Numbered from the stretch's first letter, positions 21,363-31,933 are shown. The stretch is 64,000 nucleotides of DNA from Lachnospiraceae bacterium (GCA_009774235.1 VSNJ01000001.1:11995-75994); one strand, 5' to 3'. Notes: generated from the sequence alone by a model not told the origin. Translations and numbers: made by a program.

Positions 21363-23312
21363 ATGAAGGATAATTTTATAAAGGTTGCTGCTATTACGCC
21401 AGATATACGGGTGGGTGATACAGAGTTTAATACAGAAAGTATTATTAAAGATATCCATGCAGCAGCAGAAGAAGGGGTTAAACTTGCTGTTTTTCCAGAG
21501 TTATGTATAACTGGTTACACATGTGGCGACCTTTTTCTGCAGGATACGCTTTTAAATGGAGCCATAGACGGGCTTGCAAAAATTTGTAATACATCAGATG
21601 ATATTGATATGGTTATTGTTGCAGGGCTTCCTTTTATGTATATGGGCAGGCTCTATAATGTTGCTGCTGTAATCCATAATGGTATTTTGCTTGGCATGGT
21701 TCCTAAACAGAATATCCCTAATTATTCTGAGTTCTATGAGGCAAGACATTTTGCACCAGCACCTTCTAAAACAGATATTATTAATATCCCAGGGCTTGGT
21801 GTAGCTGGTGAGGGTATAAGTTTTGGTGCAAAGATTCTGTTCGAGGCTTTAAATATGCCTGGTTTTATGCTTGGCATAGATATATGTGAGGATTTGTGGA
21901 TGCCTGTGCCTCCGTCATGTTACCATGTGATGGCTTCTGCAACTGTTATTGCTAACTTATCTGCAAGCGATGAAACGACGGGTAAGAATAATTACCGTAA
22001 GGAACTTGTAAGCAGCCAGTCTGCAAGGCTTGTGTGTGGTTATATCTATGCGGATGCAGGGGAGGGGGAGTCTTCTACAGACCTTGTTTTCTCAGGCCAT
22101 AATATTATTGCAGAAAATGGTATTGTACTTGCTGAGTCAGAACGGTTTAACAACCAGATGGTTATTAGTGAAATAGACCTTGGAAGACTTGCAAGTGAAA
22201 GAAGGCGTATAACAACTTTTAATATAAAATCTCCTGCTGAATCAGGGTATATGGTAATGGGATTTGAATTTTGTGACATTTCTGAAACTGTGCTTACAAG
22301 GAAATATCCACGTACCCCGTTTGTTCCAGGAAATAAATCTGATATGGAACAACGCTGTAGTGAAATACTGGATATCCAGGCAATGGGGCTTAAGAAACGT
22401 CTTGCACATACAAATTGTAAAAATGCGGTAGTGGGCATATCGGGAGGGCTTGATTCAACCCTTGCGTTAATTGTAACTGTAAAGGCATTTGATATGCTTG
22501 GGCTTGACAGAAGTGGTATACAGTCTGTTACTATGCCTTGTTTTGGGACTACTGGCAGGACATATAATAATTCGTGTAATCTTGCTAAAAAGCTTGGTAC
22601 TACGTTAAAAGAAGTTCCAATACATGAGGCTGTAAACCTGCATTTCCGTGATATTGGACATGATAGTAGTGAGCATGATGTTACTTATGAAAATGCACAG
22701 GCAAGACAGCGTACTTTTATACTTATGGATATAGCAAACCAGGCGGGTGGCATGGTAGTAGGTACTGGAGATATGTCTGAACTTGCACTTGGATGGGCGA
22801 CATACAATGGTGACCATATGTCTATGTATGGTGTAAACTGTTCTGTCCCTAAGACACTTGTAAGGTATCTTGTACTTTATTATGCCAGGACATGCAATGA
22901 CAAGGAACTGGGTGATATTCTTATGGATGTGCTTGATACGCCTGTAAGCCCTGAACTCCTGCCGCCAAAGGATGGTGAAATATCACAGAAGACAGAAGAC
23001 CTTGTAGGTCCTTATGAACTGCATGACTTTTTCTTGTATTATATGATGCGTTTTGGGTATACGCCTTCTAAAATATACAGGCTTGCAAAATATACTTTTG
23101 ACGGGGCTTATAGTGAAGATATAATATATAAATGGCTGTGTACATTTTACCGCAGGTTCTTTTCACAGCAGTTTAAACGTTCATGTCTTCCAGATGGCCC
23201 AAAAGTGGGAAGTGTTGCACTTTCACCACGTGGTGACTGGAGAATGCCAAGTGATGCATCTGTAAATATGTGGATAAAAGATTTAGAACAAATAAAGGCT
23301 TGCAATAACTAA
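21363..23312 (+). CDS. nadE: Glutamine-dependent NAD(+) synthetase
   Basis: A two-domain NAD synthetase of about 649 residues. The N-terminal nitrilase-like glutaminase keeps the Glu-Lys-Cys triad (FPELCITGY, VPKQNIPNY, GIDICEDLW) and passes ammonia to the C-terminal synthetase, which carries the PP-loop SGGLDSTLAL and the GTGDMSELALGW motif. It makes NAD from nicotinate adenine dinucleotide, glutamine and ATP. The start at 21363 has GGAGGG eight bases upstream; the longer frame from 21282 has none. It is divergent from the BlaI-like gene and 22 bases upstream of another M56-like gene. Confidence 0.96.
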   Translation: MKDNFIKVAAITPDIRVGDTEFNTESIIKDIHAAAEEGVKLAVFPELCITGYTCGDLFLQDTLLNGAIDGLAKICNTSDDIDMVIVAGLPFMYMGRLYNVAAVIHNGILLGMVPKQNIPNYSEFYEARHFAPAPSKTDIINIPGLGVAGEGISFGAKILFEALNMPGFMLGIDICEDLWMPVPPSCYHVMASATVIANLSASDETTGKNNYRKELVSSQSARLVCGYIYADAGEGESSTDLVFSGHNIIAENGIVLAESERFNNQMVISEIDLGRLASERRRITTFNIKSPAESGYMVMGFEFCDISETVLTRKYPRTPFVPGNKSDMEQRCSEILDIQAMGLKKRLAHTNCKNAVVGISGGLDSTLALIVTVKAFDMLGLDRSGIQSVTMPCFGTTGRTYNNSCNLAKKLGTTLKEVPIHEAVNLHFRDIGHDSSEHDVTYENAQARQRTFILMDIANQAGGMVVGTGDMSELALGWATYNGDHMSMYGVNCSVPKTLVRYLVLYYARTCNDKELGDILMDVLDTPVSPELLPPKDGEISQKTEDLVGPYELHDFFLYYMMRFGYTPSKIYRLAKYTFDGAYSEDIIYKWLCTFYRRFFSQQFKRSCLPDGPKVGSVALSPRGDWRMPSDASVNMWIKDLEQIKACNN

Positions 23313-23334
23313 TTTAAAATATATGGAGGGCAGC

Positions 23335-25446
23335 ATGGATTTATTATACAGGCTTTTTTATACAATATTTTCTATGAGTGTTATAATTGCTGTAATTGTG
23401 CCAGTTGTCCTTGTGCTGCGGCTGCTGCTTGCCAAAGCGCCAAAGATATGTATTGTATATTTATGGCTTCTGGTTTTCTTCAGGGGTATATGCCCAGTAG
23501 CTTTATCGAGTACATTTAGCATTGTGAAGGCATGGAACAGGAAGTTTCATGTACTGCTGTCCCAGACTGGTCTTGAGGTGGCTGGCAGTACAGGTATTAT
23601 GAAAGGCTGGACCAATGTATTTACTAATGATATTTCTGTTAATAGAAGTTATATGGCATGTACTTATATATGGTGTGCAGGAATGGCGGGTTTGTGTATA
23701 ATTTTATTTGTGCATAGAAGAAAATCAAAGGGTGTAATTAAGGATGCTGTGCATATATATGACAGGGTGTACCAGTCTAAAGGGCTGGAAAGCCCGGTTA
23801 TAACAGGGATTTTTGTTTTGAAACAGTATCTTCCCGCAGATATAAAGGTGAATGATATAAAATATCTTTTACAGCATTTTGAAGCACATAGAAAAAGAAA
23901 AGATGGTATAAAAAGATTTTTGGCTTCTTTGGTAGTTATTGTACATTGGTTTAATCCATTAATATGGGTTGCATATCATTTCCTGTCTGTTGATATTGAA
24001 ATGGCAGCAGATGAAATGGTTGTTAAAAATAACGGGCAGGCTTCTGCAAATGGATATGCACAGGAAATTTTTAATTTAAAAGAAATTTCTAATAAAGGAA
24101 TACTTTCTCCTTGTTTTTCTGGTGAAAGGTATTTACAGCCAAGGGTATACAGACTGTTACACATACAACAAGGAAGCAAGGGATATGTCTGTCTTGCTTT
24201 GCTTATGCTGTTTTTGTGTTTTGCATGGATATTTTTGTTAAGGCCATTACAGATATTGTGGGCTGGAGGTACATGGGGAATAGAATATGAAACAGGAACA
24301 GACAGCAGTCTTTTTAATGACAAAGAAGATATTGTTGTGGCAAGCCTTGATACAACTTCACCTTCTGGGTTTGGAAGAACTTTGCAGCTTGTAATGACAT
24401 CAGGTACATATGATAATAGCAGTGGTTATACTGGTGATTTTATTATAAGGTTAAGTGATGGTTATGACCCAGAGATTGCCAAAGCAGAACTTAATTATTA
24501 TTTTAATGATATAAAAGATGGAAATATGCATTTTGGAGAAGGAACAAAGTTATATGCATATGATTACAATGGTGATGGCACAAATGAAATTGTAATTGGC
24601 CAGCAGGTGGAAGTGTCTGGCAGCAGGTGGAAGGAAATAACTGGTTCTAAAAGAAAAGGAAATGGGTTTTTAAATGAATATTATATCTGGAATATTGAGG
24701 AAACTTCATTAAAAAAGGTTTCAGATGCAATTTATGATACATCAGGCAAAGAGCCCGCATCATGCCAGTTTGATATACCTGAAATGACTACCAGGGTATT
24801 TATTACAGAACTTCAAGGTAAAAAGATGTACTATGTATGGAATACAGGACAGGAAAGATACCAGCAGATGGAACTGGAGGAAGATGATATTAAAAAATAC
24901 AGGACAGATTATAATGGTCCTGCTAGCGGAGATGGTGAAAAAAATTCGCATACTCTTGAAAGTAATGGAACTGCCCTTATAGAAATAAAAACACAAAAAG
25001 ATGCAAGTGGAAGTGAAGTTATAAAGGAAATTATTTTAAATCCTGGCACATCTTCAAGGAAAATGAAAACAGCAGAAGGGTATTTCTGTGATATAAAATG
25101 GGTGATGGCTGCTGATGGAATTACAGGCAGGTATGCAGTCCTTATTTATAATGGGTTAAAAGCACAGACTTTTATAATATATGATTTAGAAGAACAGGAT
25201 GTATACTATTCCCATGAGGATGGTAATAATATTCTTAATGAAACTTATAAAAAATATAATGGGAACGATGCTAGGTTTAATGAGGAAAGTCCTACAGTAT
25301 ATACTCTTATGGAGAAAGACGGGGACACGCTTAAAATAGGTTTTGCTGCAAGTTCTAATGATGGGGCAGCAGTTAATGGCAGCTATGTATATAATACAGT
25401 TACAAAAAATATTTCAAATTTTAGTTATATGCAGGACAAAAACTAA
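23335..25446 (+). CDS. M56 (BlaR1-like) membrane protein with degenerate zinc motif
   Basis: The topology matches M56 receptors: membrane segments near the N-terminus, the hydrophobic stretch LASLVVIVHWFNPLIWVAYHFL, the third-ligand region EMAADEMVVKN, a further segment (VCLALLMLFLCFAWIFLL), and a C-terminal outer domain of about 390 residues with an FG-GAP-like YDYNGDGTNEIVIGQ motif. The HExxH zinc site reads H181-F-E-A-H185, so the catalytic Glu is replaced by Phe, and peptidase activity is probably lost. No BlaI-type gene is adjacent. Start chosen at 23335, with GGAGG just upstream; the ATG at 23323 overlaps the ribosome site. It may be a pure sensor or decoy receptor, or a gene in decay. 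Confidence 0.75.
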   Translation: MDLLYRLFYTIFSMSVIIAVIVPVVLVLRLLLAKAPKICIVYLWLLVFFRGICPVALSSTFSIVKAWNRKFHVLLSQTGLEVAGSTGIMKGWTNVFTNDISVNRSYMACTYIWCAGMAGLCIILFVHRRKSKGVIKDAVHIYDRVYQSKGLESPVITGIFVLKQYLPADIKVNDIKYLLQHFEAHRKRKDGIKRFLASLVVIVHWFNPLIWVAYHFLSVDIEMAADEMVVKNNGQASANGYAQEIFNLKEISNKGILSPCFSGERYLQPRVYRLLHIQQGSKGYVCLALLMLFLCFAWIFLLRPLQILWAGGTWGIEYETGTDSSLFNDKEDIVVASLDTTSPSGFGRTLQLVMTSGTYDNSSGYTGDFIIRLSDGYDPEIAKAELNYYFNDIKDGNMHFGEGTKLYAYDYNGDGTNEIVIGQQVEVSGSRWKEITGSKRKGNGFLNEYYIWNIEETSLKKVSDAIYDTSGKEPASCQFDIPEMTTRVFITELQGKKMYYVWNTGQERYQQMELEEDDIKKYRTDYNGPASGDGEKNSHTLESNGTALIEIKTQKDASGSEVIKEIILNPGTSSRKMKTAEGYFCDIKWVMAADGITGRYAVLIYNGLKAQTFIIYDLEEQDVYYSHEDGNNILNETYKKYNGNDARFNEESPTVYTLMEKDGDTLKIGFAASSNDGAAVNGSYVYNTVTKNISNFSYMQDKN

Positions 25447-25456
25447 TGGAAAATAC

Positions 25457-25500
25457 AAAAAGGGGATATCGTTGCTGGATATGTGCGGTACCCCTTTAAA
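25457..25500. terminator. Bidirectional terminator between convergent genes
   Basis: AAAGGGG (25459-25465) pairs with CCCCTTT (25491-25497) with A/T runs on both flanks. It lies between the M56-like gene and the converging DUF402 gene and overlaps the latter's stop codon. Confidence 0.6.
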
Positions 25501-25969
25501 TGTTTTCAATATAGGATGTATATTTGTTAAAATTGCCTGAGTAGATTGTTTTAAGAAGTGAGTCAGCATTGCGCAGAGCTGCTGCTATAGTAGAATTTGA
25601 CAATATTCCGCTTTCCATTGCATCAGCAAACTCATCCATGTCAACGACTTCAACGTGTCCGTCAGGATATATAAGTATATCAATTAATAAGTCGTTAAAT
25701 GTAAAGGAGTTAGTTTTGTTATTATATATTGTTTCAATAATATCACAGTACCAATATACAAGGGTGCCATTTTCATTAAATATTTTACTTACTTTGATGC
25801 CATCATTTATAAAATACGCAGAAATACCGTTGTTTATATCATGCCTGGGTTTTAAAACATCCCATTTTGTGATGATAATGTTGTCTTTAAAATGTATAAT
25901 ATTGTCGTTTTTTAATTCAATTATTTCTTCAGGTATGAAACGTTTGCGGAATAGCCGTATATTGTCCAT
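25496..25969 (-). CDS. DUF402-family protein
   Basis: A 157-residue protein with the DUF402 pattern: an aromatic/acidic core (LVYWYCDIIETIYN), then FNDLLIDILIYPDGHVEVVD and the following Met-Asp-Glu-Phe, and a C-terminal helix (ALRNADSLLKTIYSG). Some members hydrolyse nucleoside di- and triphosphates, but I cannot assign a substrate here. It stands alone on the minus strand between the M56-like gene and the ATP synthase operon. Confidence 0.75.
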   Translation of the reverse strand: MDNIRLFRKRFIPEEIIELKNDNIIHFKDNIIITKWDVLKPRHDINNGISAYFINDGIKVSKIFNENGTLVYWYCDIIETIYNNKTNSFTFNDLLIDILIYPDGHVEVVDMDEFADAMESGILSNSTIAAALRNADSLLKTIYSGNFNKYTSYIENI

Positions 25970-26133
25970 AATATGTCCCCATTCTATAATATATTTTGTG
26001 AAAAAAAGTATTGGAATAATTATAATAGTGTAATGATGTAATGTAAAGAAGTAATCATAATTTTTTTAAAAACATTTATATAAAATCCTGCATAAAGCAT
26101 AATTATATTTAATATTGTATAGTTGTTAATATA

Positions 26134-26299
26134 ACACAGGTTCCATGTTCCAGTTAAACATATTTTGTCCAGGGCACGTTCCCACTGCATTGGAAACACA
26201 GCAGTACATAGAATTTGAAAAGACCAGATTCAAGCACTTGCGTTTCCAAAGCGCCCCTTTAATGGAATATGTTTAACTGGGATATTGGAACTGCTGTGT
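26134..26299. repeat. 166-bp imperfect inverted repeat upstream of the ATP synthase operon
   Basis: The left end (ACACAGGTTCCATG, then TTCCAGTTAAACATATT) is mirrored at the right end, where the minus-strand read gives ACACAGCAGTTCCAATATCC, then CAGTTAAACATATT. Pairing continues inward through GGGCACG and TTGGAAACACAG. It could be a miniature inverted-repeat element or a structured leader. The rest of 25970-26422 holds the operon promoter and no gene. Confidence 0.55.
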
Positions 26300-26345
26300 A
26301 AATTATATGTTTAGTGCATATATATGCTTATTATAAATATTTGTG

Positions 26346-26374
26346 TAGACTTTTTTAGGACTATATCTTATAAT
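26346..26374 (+). promoter_or_regulatory. Probable promoter of the ATP synthase operon
   Basis: -35 TAGACT (26346-26351; 4 of 6 consensus bases) and -10 TATAAT (26369-26374) are 17 bases apart, about 50 bases before the first gene and just after the large inverted repeat. Confidence 0.6.
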
Positions 26375-26422
26375 AATATCTGGAAAGTAATACCATCTGT
26401 CTGTAAGGAGGAATGTAGCAAA

Positions 26423-26776
26423 TTGGAGGATAAAGACCATAAGGTTTTGAAAAGTTTTGTAATGATAACGCAAATCAGTGTTAATATGATGGTGCCAATA
26501 TTTCTTTGTGCTGCGCTTGGTGTGTGGCTTAACAGGCTGCTTGGTACAGATGTCTGCTTTCTTGTGCTTGTGTTTATAGGCATTGGTGCATCATTCCGGA
26601 ATGTTTATATACTTACAAAATCATTTTATTCTGCTGATATGAAAAAAGAGCATGACAGAATTAAGTATATACAGGAATTGAAAGATTATAGCAGTAGTCC
26701 TGGGGAGAAAGAGGAATATAAGGAAATAGTTAAGACAAAGCGTTATCCTGAAAACAAAGGGCCAGCTAGAAAGTAA
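26423..26776 (+). CDS. AtpZ/AtpI-family small membrane protein of the ATP synthase operon
   Basis: About 117 residues with two hydrophobic segments (FVMITQISVNMMVPIFLCAA and VCFLVLVFIGIGASFRNVYI) and a charged C-terminal tail. This pattern matches the AtpZ/AtpI family encoded at the start of many Na+ or H+ ATP synthase operons, where it helps assemble the c-ring or carries divalent cations. I choose the TTG at 26423, preceded by AAGGAGG 11 bases upstream; the ATG at 26324 has no ribosome site and lies upstream of the promoter -10. Confidence 0.75.
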   Translation: MEDKDHKVLKSFVMITQISVNMMVPIFLCAALGVWLNRLLGTDVCFLVLVFIGIGASFRNVYILTKSFYSADMKKEHDRIKYIQELKDYSSSPGEKEEYKEIVKTKRYPENKGPARK

Positions 26777-26791
26777 AAGGGGTTTCTTGTA

Positions 26792-27184
26792 ATGAAAAAG
26801 GCAAAACAAATCCTGAAAGAAATGTTTGCTGGGCTGGTAGTATGGTTACTGCCAGTTTTGATTATATTAGTTATAGTAGCAAGACATAAGCTTGCCATGA
26901 CAATGGGGGTATTGCTTGGTGGAGCAACAGCGGCAGGGCTTTTATTACACATGTACCATCATCTTGATATAGCACTTGACATGGATGTAAAACATGCACA
27001 GAGCCATATACAGTTTGCTGCTATAAGAAGGCTTTTCTTTATGGCACTTGTAATTGCAGTGTCTATGGTATGGCATATGTATTTCCATCCTGTAGGTACT
27101 GTTTGTGGATTATTTGGCATGAAGATTTCCGCTTATTTGCAACCCGCAGTTCATAAGATAGTGGGGCGTATACAAAGGTGGTAG
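26792..27184 (+). CDS. atpI: ATP synthase subunit I-like membrane protein
   Basis: A 130-residue protein with about four hydrophobic segments (LVVWLLPVLIILVIVA, AMTMGVLLGGATAAGLLL, LFFMALVIAVSMVW). Size, topology and position between the AtpZ-like gene and atpB match the ATP synthase I protein, a non-structural assembly factor. The sequence itself is poorly conserved, so the symbol rests mainly on context. Confidence 0.65.
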   Translation: MKKAKQILKEMFAGLVVWLLPVLIILVIVARHKLAMTMGVLLGGATAAGLLLHMYHHLDIALDMDVKHAQSHIQFAAIRRLFFMALVIAVSMVWHMYFHPVGTVCGLFGMKISAYLQPAVHKIVGRIQRW

Positions 27185-27247
27185 TGTTTTGACAATATAT
27201 TAATATTGTTATTTCAATACAATCTTATAGAAAAGGAGGGTGAAAAT

Positions 27248-28018
27248 GTGGGAAATGGCGTCTTAGATTTGCCGCAGGTCTTTAGCAGGGTTTTTCTTGC
27301 TGACAGCGGTGAGCAGGTTGACTTCTTTATAAGAGGTTATTCAAATACAAAATTCTCATTCTTTGGATGGGATGTGTATCTTACAACAACGCATATATCT
27401 ATGATTATTGTTATTGCTGCTATACTTGTTTTTGCAGTATGTGCAAACCGTGCCATTAAGAATGCAGATCCTAACAAAGTACCAGGTCCGTTCCTGAATG
27501 TGGTTGAACTTATAGTTGAATCACTTGATGGAATGGTAAAAGGTACAATGGGACCTAAAAAGGCAATGGCTTTCAGAAACTATGTAAGTGCACTGTTTCT
27601 GTTTATACTTGCCTGTAACCTGTCAGGCTTGTTGGGATTAAGACCGCCAACAGCAGATTTTGGTGTAACATTTCCTCTTGCAGTTATTACATGGGTAATG
27701 ATTCAGTACAATGGATTTAAGTACCAGGGAATGGGCAAGATAAAAGCTTTATTTGAGCCAATTTTCTTATTCTTCCCAATGAATCTTATTAGTGAATTTT
27801 CAACACCTGTGTCAATGTCACTCCGTTTATTTGGTAATATATTATCAGGAACGGTTATGATGGGGCTGCTTTATGGTTTGTTGCCAAGAGTTCTTACTCT
27901 TATATGGCCTGCCGCACTTCATGCATATCTGGATGTATTTTCTGGATGTATACAGGCATATGTATTCTGTATGTTGACAATGAGTTTTGTTTCTGATGCA
28001 ATAGGGGAAGATGCCTGA
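27248..28018 (+). CDS. atpB: F0F1 ATP synthase subunit a
   Basis: A membrane stator subunit of about 256 residues. The essential Arg of helix 4 is in SMSLRLFGNILSG, and the C-terminal helix has the family pattern (GCIQAYVFCMLTMSF). It forms the ion half-channels next to the c-ring. I choose the GTG at 27248, which has AAGGAGG eight bases upstream; an upstream in-frame ATG at 27206 lies before that ribosome site. Confidence 0.93.
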   Translation: MGNGVLDLPQVFSRVFLADSGEQVDFFIRGYSNTKFSFFGWDVYLTTTHISMIIVIAAILVFAVCANRAIKNADPNKVPGPFLNVVELIVESLDGMVKGTMGPKKAMAFRNYVSALFLFILACNLSGLLGLRPPTADFGVTFPLAVITWVMIQYNGFKYQGMGKIKALFEPIFLFFPMNLISEFSTPVSMSLRLFGNILSGTVMMGLLYGLLPRVLTLIWPAALHAYLDVFSGCIQAYVFCMLTMSFVSDAIGEDA

Positions 28019-28082
28019 GCGTAGTATATGTTAAAAATGTTCTGGTATCACAATGTATTTATTGGTTAAATGTTATTTTTAA

Positions 28083-28358
<276 letters not shown>

Positions 28359-28399
28359 TTTATGCAATTACCAGATTGCAGCAGAAAGGAGGCTGAAAA

Positions 28400-28957
28400 G
28401 TGAGTGGTGTGGTAAAAGTAGCTTTGTCGGGCAATGCACTTGGCGATTATATATTTGGTTTGGACCCACAGCTTCTTGTTGATGCGCTTATAACCATAAT
28501 TGCGATGTTTGCATTATTCCTCTTACTTTCTTATCTGCTCTTTAACCCTGCACGCAATATGTTACAGAAAAGGCAGGATTTTATAAAAGAACAGCTTGAA
28601 ACAGCAGCTAAAGAAAAAGAGGATGCCATACAGTTTAAGTCAGAATATGATGCAAAACTTAAGGCAGTTGATAAGGAAGCTGAGGAAATCCTTAGCGAGA
28701 CCCGTAAGAAGGCAATGAAAAAAGAAAGCGTCATTATTAATGAGGCAAAGGAAGAATCTGCAAGAATCCTTGAAAGGGCAAACCATGAGGTTGAACTTGA
28801 GAAATCTAAGGTAAAGGATGATGTGAAGCAGGAAATTATTGCTGTTGCATCCATTATGGCAGGTAAGATTGTTGCATCTTCTTTAGATGATAAGAAACAG
28901 TCACAGTTAATTGCAGACACTTTAAAAGAGATGGGTGATGAAACATGGCTAAGTTAG
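28400..28957 (+). CDS. atpF: F0F1 ATP synthase subunit b
   Basis: A peripheral stalk subunit of 185 residues with one N-terminal membrane helix (LLVDALITIIAMFALFLLLS) and a long charged coiled coil. It links subunit a to the F1 head through delta. The start is GTG with AAGGAGG upstream. Its 3' end overlaps atpH by 13 bases. Confidence 0.93.
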   Translation: MSGVVKVALSGNALGDYIFGLDPQLLVDALITIIAMFALFLLLSYLLFNPARNMLQKRQDFIKEQLETAAKEKEDAIQFKSEYDAKLKAVDKEAEEILSETRKKAMKKESVIINEAKEESARILERANHEVELEKSKVKDDVKQEIIAVASIMAGKIVASSLDDKKQSQLIADTLKEMGDETWLS

Positions 28958-29496
28958 TATCAAAAACATACGGCGATGCTTTGTTTGAAGTTGCCGTAGA
29001 ACAGGGCACACTGGATACCATGCTTGAAGAAGTGGAAGCAGTTTTACAGGTGCTTAGGGATAACAAAGAATACATTAGTCTTCTTTCACACCCAAGAATT
29101 CCGGCTGAAGAGAAAAAGGTTATGGTAGAAAAGGCATTTAAAGGGAAAGTTTCCTCTGAACTTACTGGATTTATTATAACCATTGTAGAAAAAGGCCGTT
29201 TTTCAGAAATAGAAGATATACTTTTATATTTTATGTCAAAAGTATGGGATGAAAAGAAGATTGGTGTTGCCTGTGTGACATCTGCTGCTGCTTTGTCAGA
29301 CACACAGAAGAAGGAAATAGAAGCAAAGCTTCTGAAAACTACTTCATATGTAAAGTTCCGTATGAGTTATTCTGTCAATCCTGCTTTGATTGGCGGAATG
29401 GTTATACAGATAGGTGACAGGGTAGTAGACAGCAGTGTAAAAACAAAGCTGGAAAATATGGCTAAGGAGCTTAATAAAATCCAGCTGTCTAATTAA
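28945..29496 (+). CDS. atpH: F0F1 ATP synthase subunit delta
   Basis: A 183-residue OSCP/delta protein ([13 protein letters not shown] at the N-terminus; the typical C-terminal [21 protein letters not shown] motif). It joins the b-subunit stalk to the top of F1. It overlaps atpF by 13 bases, so translation is probably coupled. Confidence 0.94.
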   Translation: MAKLVSKTYGDALFEVAVEQGTLDTMLEEVEAVLQVLRDNKEYISLLSHPRIPAEEKKVMVEKAFKGKVSSELTGFIITIVEKGRFSEIEDILLYFMSKVWDEKKIGVACVTSAAALSDTQKKEIEAKLLKTTSYVKFRMSYSVNPALIGGMVIQIGDRVVDSSVKTKLENMAKELNKIQLSN

Positions 29497-29522
29497 AAAT
29501 TGAAGGAAGGTGCAAGAGTAAC

Positions 29523-31037
29523 ATGAATTTAAGACCTGAGGAAATCAGTTCTGTAATTAAAGAACAGATTAAGAACTATAGTACCAAGTTTGAAATTGCA
29601 GATACAGGTACTGTAATACAGGTTGCCGATGGTATTGCCCGTATTCATGGTCTGGCAAAGGCTATGCAAGGTGAGCTTCTTGAATTCCCAAATGAAGTTT
29701 ATGGAATGGTGCTTAACCTTGAAGAAGACAATGTCGGCGCTGTGCTCTTAGGCGGCCATAAGAATATTAATGAAGGTGACATTGTAAAGACTACAGGAAA
29801 GGTTGTTGAGGTTCCTGTTGGAGATGCAATGCTTGGACGTGTAGTTAATGCTCTGGGACAGCCTATAGATGGAAAAGGACCTATTGAAAGTAAAAAGACA
29901 AGGCAGATTGAAAGAGTTGCATCAGGTGTTATTTCCAGAAAGTCAGTAGATACACCATTACAGACTGGTATTAAAGCTATTGACTCAATGGTTCCTATCG
30001 GAAGGGGACAGCGTGAGCTTATAATTGGTGACCGCCAGACAGGAAAAACAGCTATTGCGATTGATACAATTATTAACCAGAAAACGGAGAATGTATATTG
30101 TATATATGTAGCTATAGGACAGAAGGCTTCAACTGTAGCATCTATTGTTAATAAACTTGAGGAATATGGTGCTATGGATTATACAACTGTTGTAGCTTCT
30201 ACAGCAAGTGAGCTTGCACCATTACAGTATATTGCACCATATTCAGGCTGTGCAATAGGTGAAGAATGGATGGAAGCTGGCAAGGATGTGCTTATAATCT
30301 ATGATGACCTGACAAAGCATGCTGCTGCATACCGTACAATGGCACTGCTGCTTAAGCGTCCTCCTGGACGTGAAGCTTATCCTGGTGATGTATTCTATTT
30401 ACATTCCAAACTTCTTGAAAGGGCAGCAAGGCTTAATGATAAGTTAGGCGGAGGTTCACTTACAGCGCTTCCTATTATAGAAACACAGGCAGGTGATGTA
30501 TCTGCATATATCCCTACTAATGTAATTTCTATAACAGATGGGCAGATTTATCTTGAAACTGAAATGTTTAATTCTGGTTTCCGTCCTGCTATTAATGCGG
30601 GCTTGTCAGTATCCAGGGTTGGTGGCTCTGCGCAGATTAAAGCTATGAAGAAGATTTCTGGCCCAATACGTATTGAGCTTGCACAGTTCAGGGAACTGGC
30701 TGCTTTCTCACAGTTCAGTTCAGACCTTGACCCTGAAACTAAGGCACAGCTTGCACAGGGTGAAAGAATACGTGAAATATTAAAACAGGACCAGTATAAT
30801 CCTATGCCAGTAGAGAATGAGGTAATGATTATATATGCTGCTACTAAGAAGTATCTTATTGATGTAGAAGTAGAAGATATACTTGAGTTTGAGAAAGGTC
30901 TTTTTGAGTATATTGATACAAAGTATCCAGAAGTGCCAGAGTCAATACGTACAGATGGTGAAATCAAGGAAGATACAGAGAAGAAGCTGGTTAAAGGAAT
31001 AGAGGAATTTAAGGCGGATTTCATTAAGAATAGATAG
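29523..31037 (+). CDS. atpA: F0F1 ATP synthase subunit alpha
   Basis: A 504-residue non-catalytic nucleotide-binding subunit with Walker A GDRQTGKT and the alpha signature around [17 protein letters not shown]. It forms the F1 hexamer with beta. Its length is normal. Confidence 0.98.
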   Translation: MNLRPEEISSVIKEQIKNYSTKFEIADTGTVIQVADGIARIHGLAKAMQGELLEFPNEVYGMVLNLEEDNVGAVLLGGHKNINEGDIVKTTGKVVEVPVGDAMLGRVVNALGQPIDGKGPIESKKTRQIERVASGVISRKSVDTPLQTGIKAIDSMVPIGRGQRELIIGDRQTGKTAIAIDTIINQKTENVYCIYVAIGQKASTVASIVNKLEEYGAMDYTTVVASTASELAPLQYIAPYSGCAIGEEWMEAGKDVLIIYDDLTKHAAAYRTMALLLKRPPGREAYPGDVFYLHSKLLERAARLNDKLGGGSLTALPIIETQAGDVSAYIPTNVISITDGQIYLETEMFNSGFRPAINAGLSVSRVGGSAQIKAMKKISGPIRIELAQFRELAAFSQFSSDLDPETKAQLAQGERIREILKQDQYNPMPVENEVMIIYAATKKYLIDVEVEDILEFEKGLFEYIDTKYPEVPESIRTDGEIKEDTEKKLVKGIEEFKADFIKNR

Positions 31038-31051
31038 AGAGGTGTTATGAT

Positions 31052-31933
31052 ATGGCCTCAATGAGAGATATTAAAAGGCGTAAAGAGAGTGTCCAGAGTA
31101 CAGGACAGATTACGAAAGCTATGAAGCTTGTATCCTCTGTAAAGCTGCAGAAAGCTAAAGTAGGTGCAGAAGTGTCAAAACCTTATTTTGATACAATGTA
31201 TGAAACTGTAGCAGATATGATTGCCAAATCGGCACAGATGTCACATCCGTTTCTCCAGAAAAGCCAGTCTGAGAAGAAGGCAGTAATAACTATAACTTCA
31301 AACAGAGGTCTGGCTGGAGGATATAATTCCAATATAGTGAAACTGGTTTCTAAGGATGAGCGTTTTAATAAGGATGATACGGTTATTTATGCTGTAGGGA
31401 CAAAAGGACGTGACTCCCTTTCAAGGCAGGGCTATGATATAGCAGGTGATTATTCCGAAGCAATTAATGAACCGCTTTATAGTGATGCAATGGAGATTGG
31501 CAAGGAGCTTTTAAGTAAGTTTACAAGTGGTGAAATTGGAGAAATATATCTTGCATATACAATATTTAAAAATACAGTAGTGCAGATACCTACAATGATT
31601 AAGCTGCTTCCTATTGATGCAGAAGATATAGTATCAGAGCAGGAGGAAGAGCCTGAAAGCCCACTTGACAAGATAACACTTATGAATTATGAGCCTGAAC
31701 CTGAGGAAGCACTTGATGCTATTATTCCTAAATATGTAAACAGCCTTATATATGGAGGTCTGGTAGAATCACATGCAAGTGAGAATGGTGCCCGTATGCA
31801 GGCGATGGATTCTGCAACAAGCAATGCAGAAGATATGATTAGTGATTTATCACTTAAGTATAACAGGGCAAGACAGGCTTCTATTACACAGGAGCTTACA
31901 GAAATTATAGCAGGTGCATCAGCTATTTCATAG
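31052..31933 (+). CDS. atpG: F0F1 ATP synthase subunit gamma
   Basis: The central rotor shaft, 293 residues, with the conserved N-terminal helix (MRDIKRRKESVQSTGQITKA) and the C-terminal helix with MDSATSNAEDMI and YNRARQASITQEL. It turns inside the alpha/beta hexamer. Confidence 0.97.
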   Translation: MASMRDIKRRKESVQSTGQITKAMKLVSSVKLQKAKVGAEVSKPYFDTMYETVADMIAKSAQMSHPFLQKSQSEKKAVITITSNRGLAGGYNSNIVKLVSKDERFNKDDTVIYAVGTKGRDSLSRQGYDIAGDYSEAINEPLYSDAMEIGKELLSKFTSGEIGEIYLAYTIFKNTVVQIPTMIKLLPIDAEDIVSEQEEEPESPLDKITLMNYEPEPEEALDAIIPKYVNSLIYGGLVESHASENGARMQAMDSATSNAEDMISDLSLKYNRARQASITQELTEIIAGASAIS

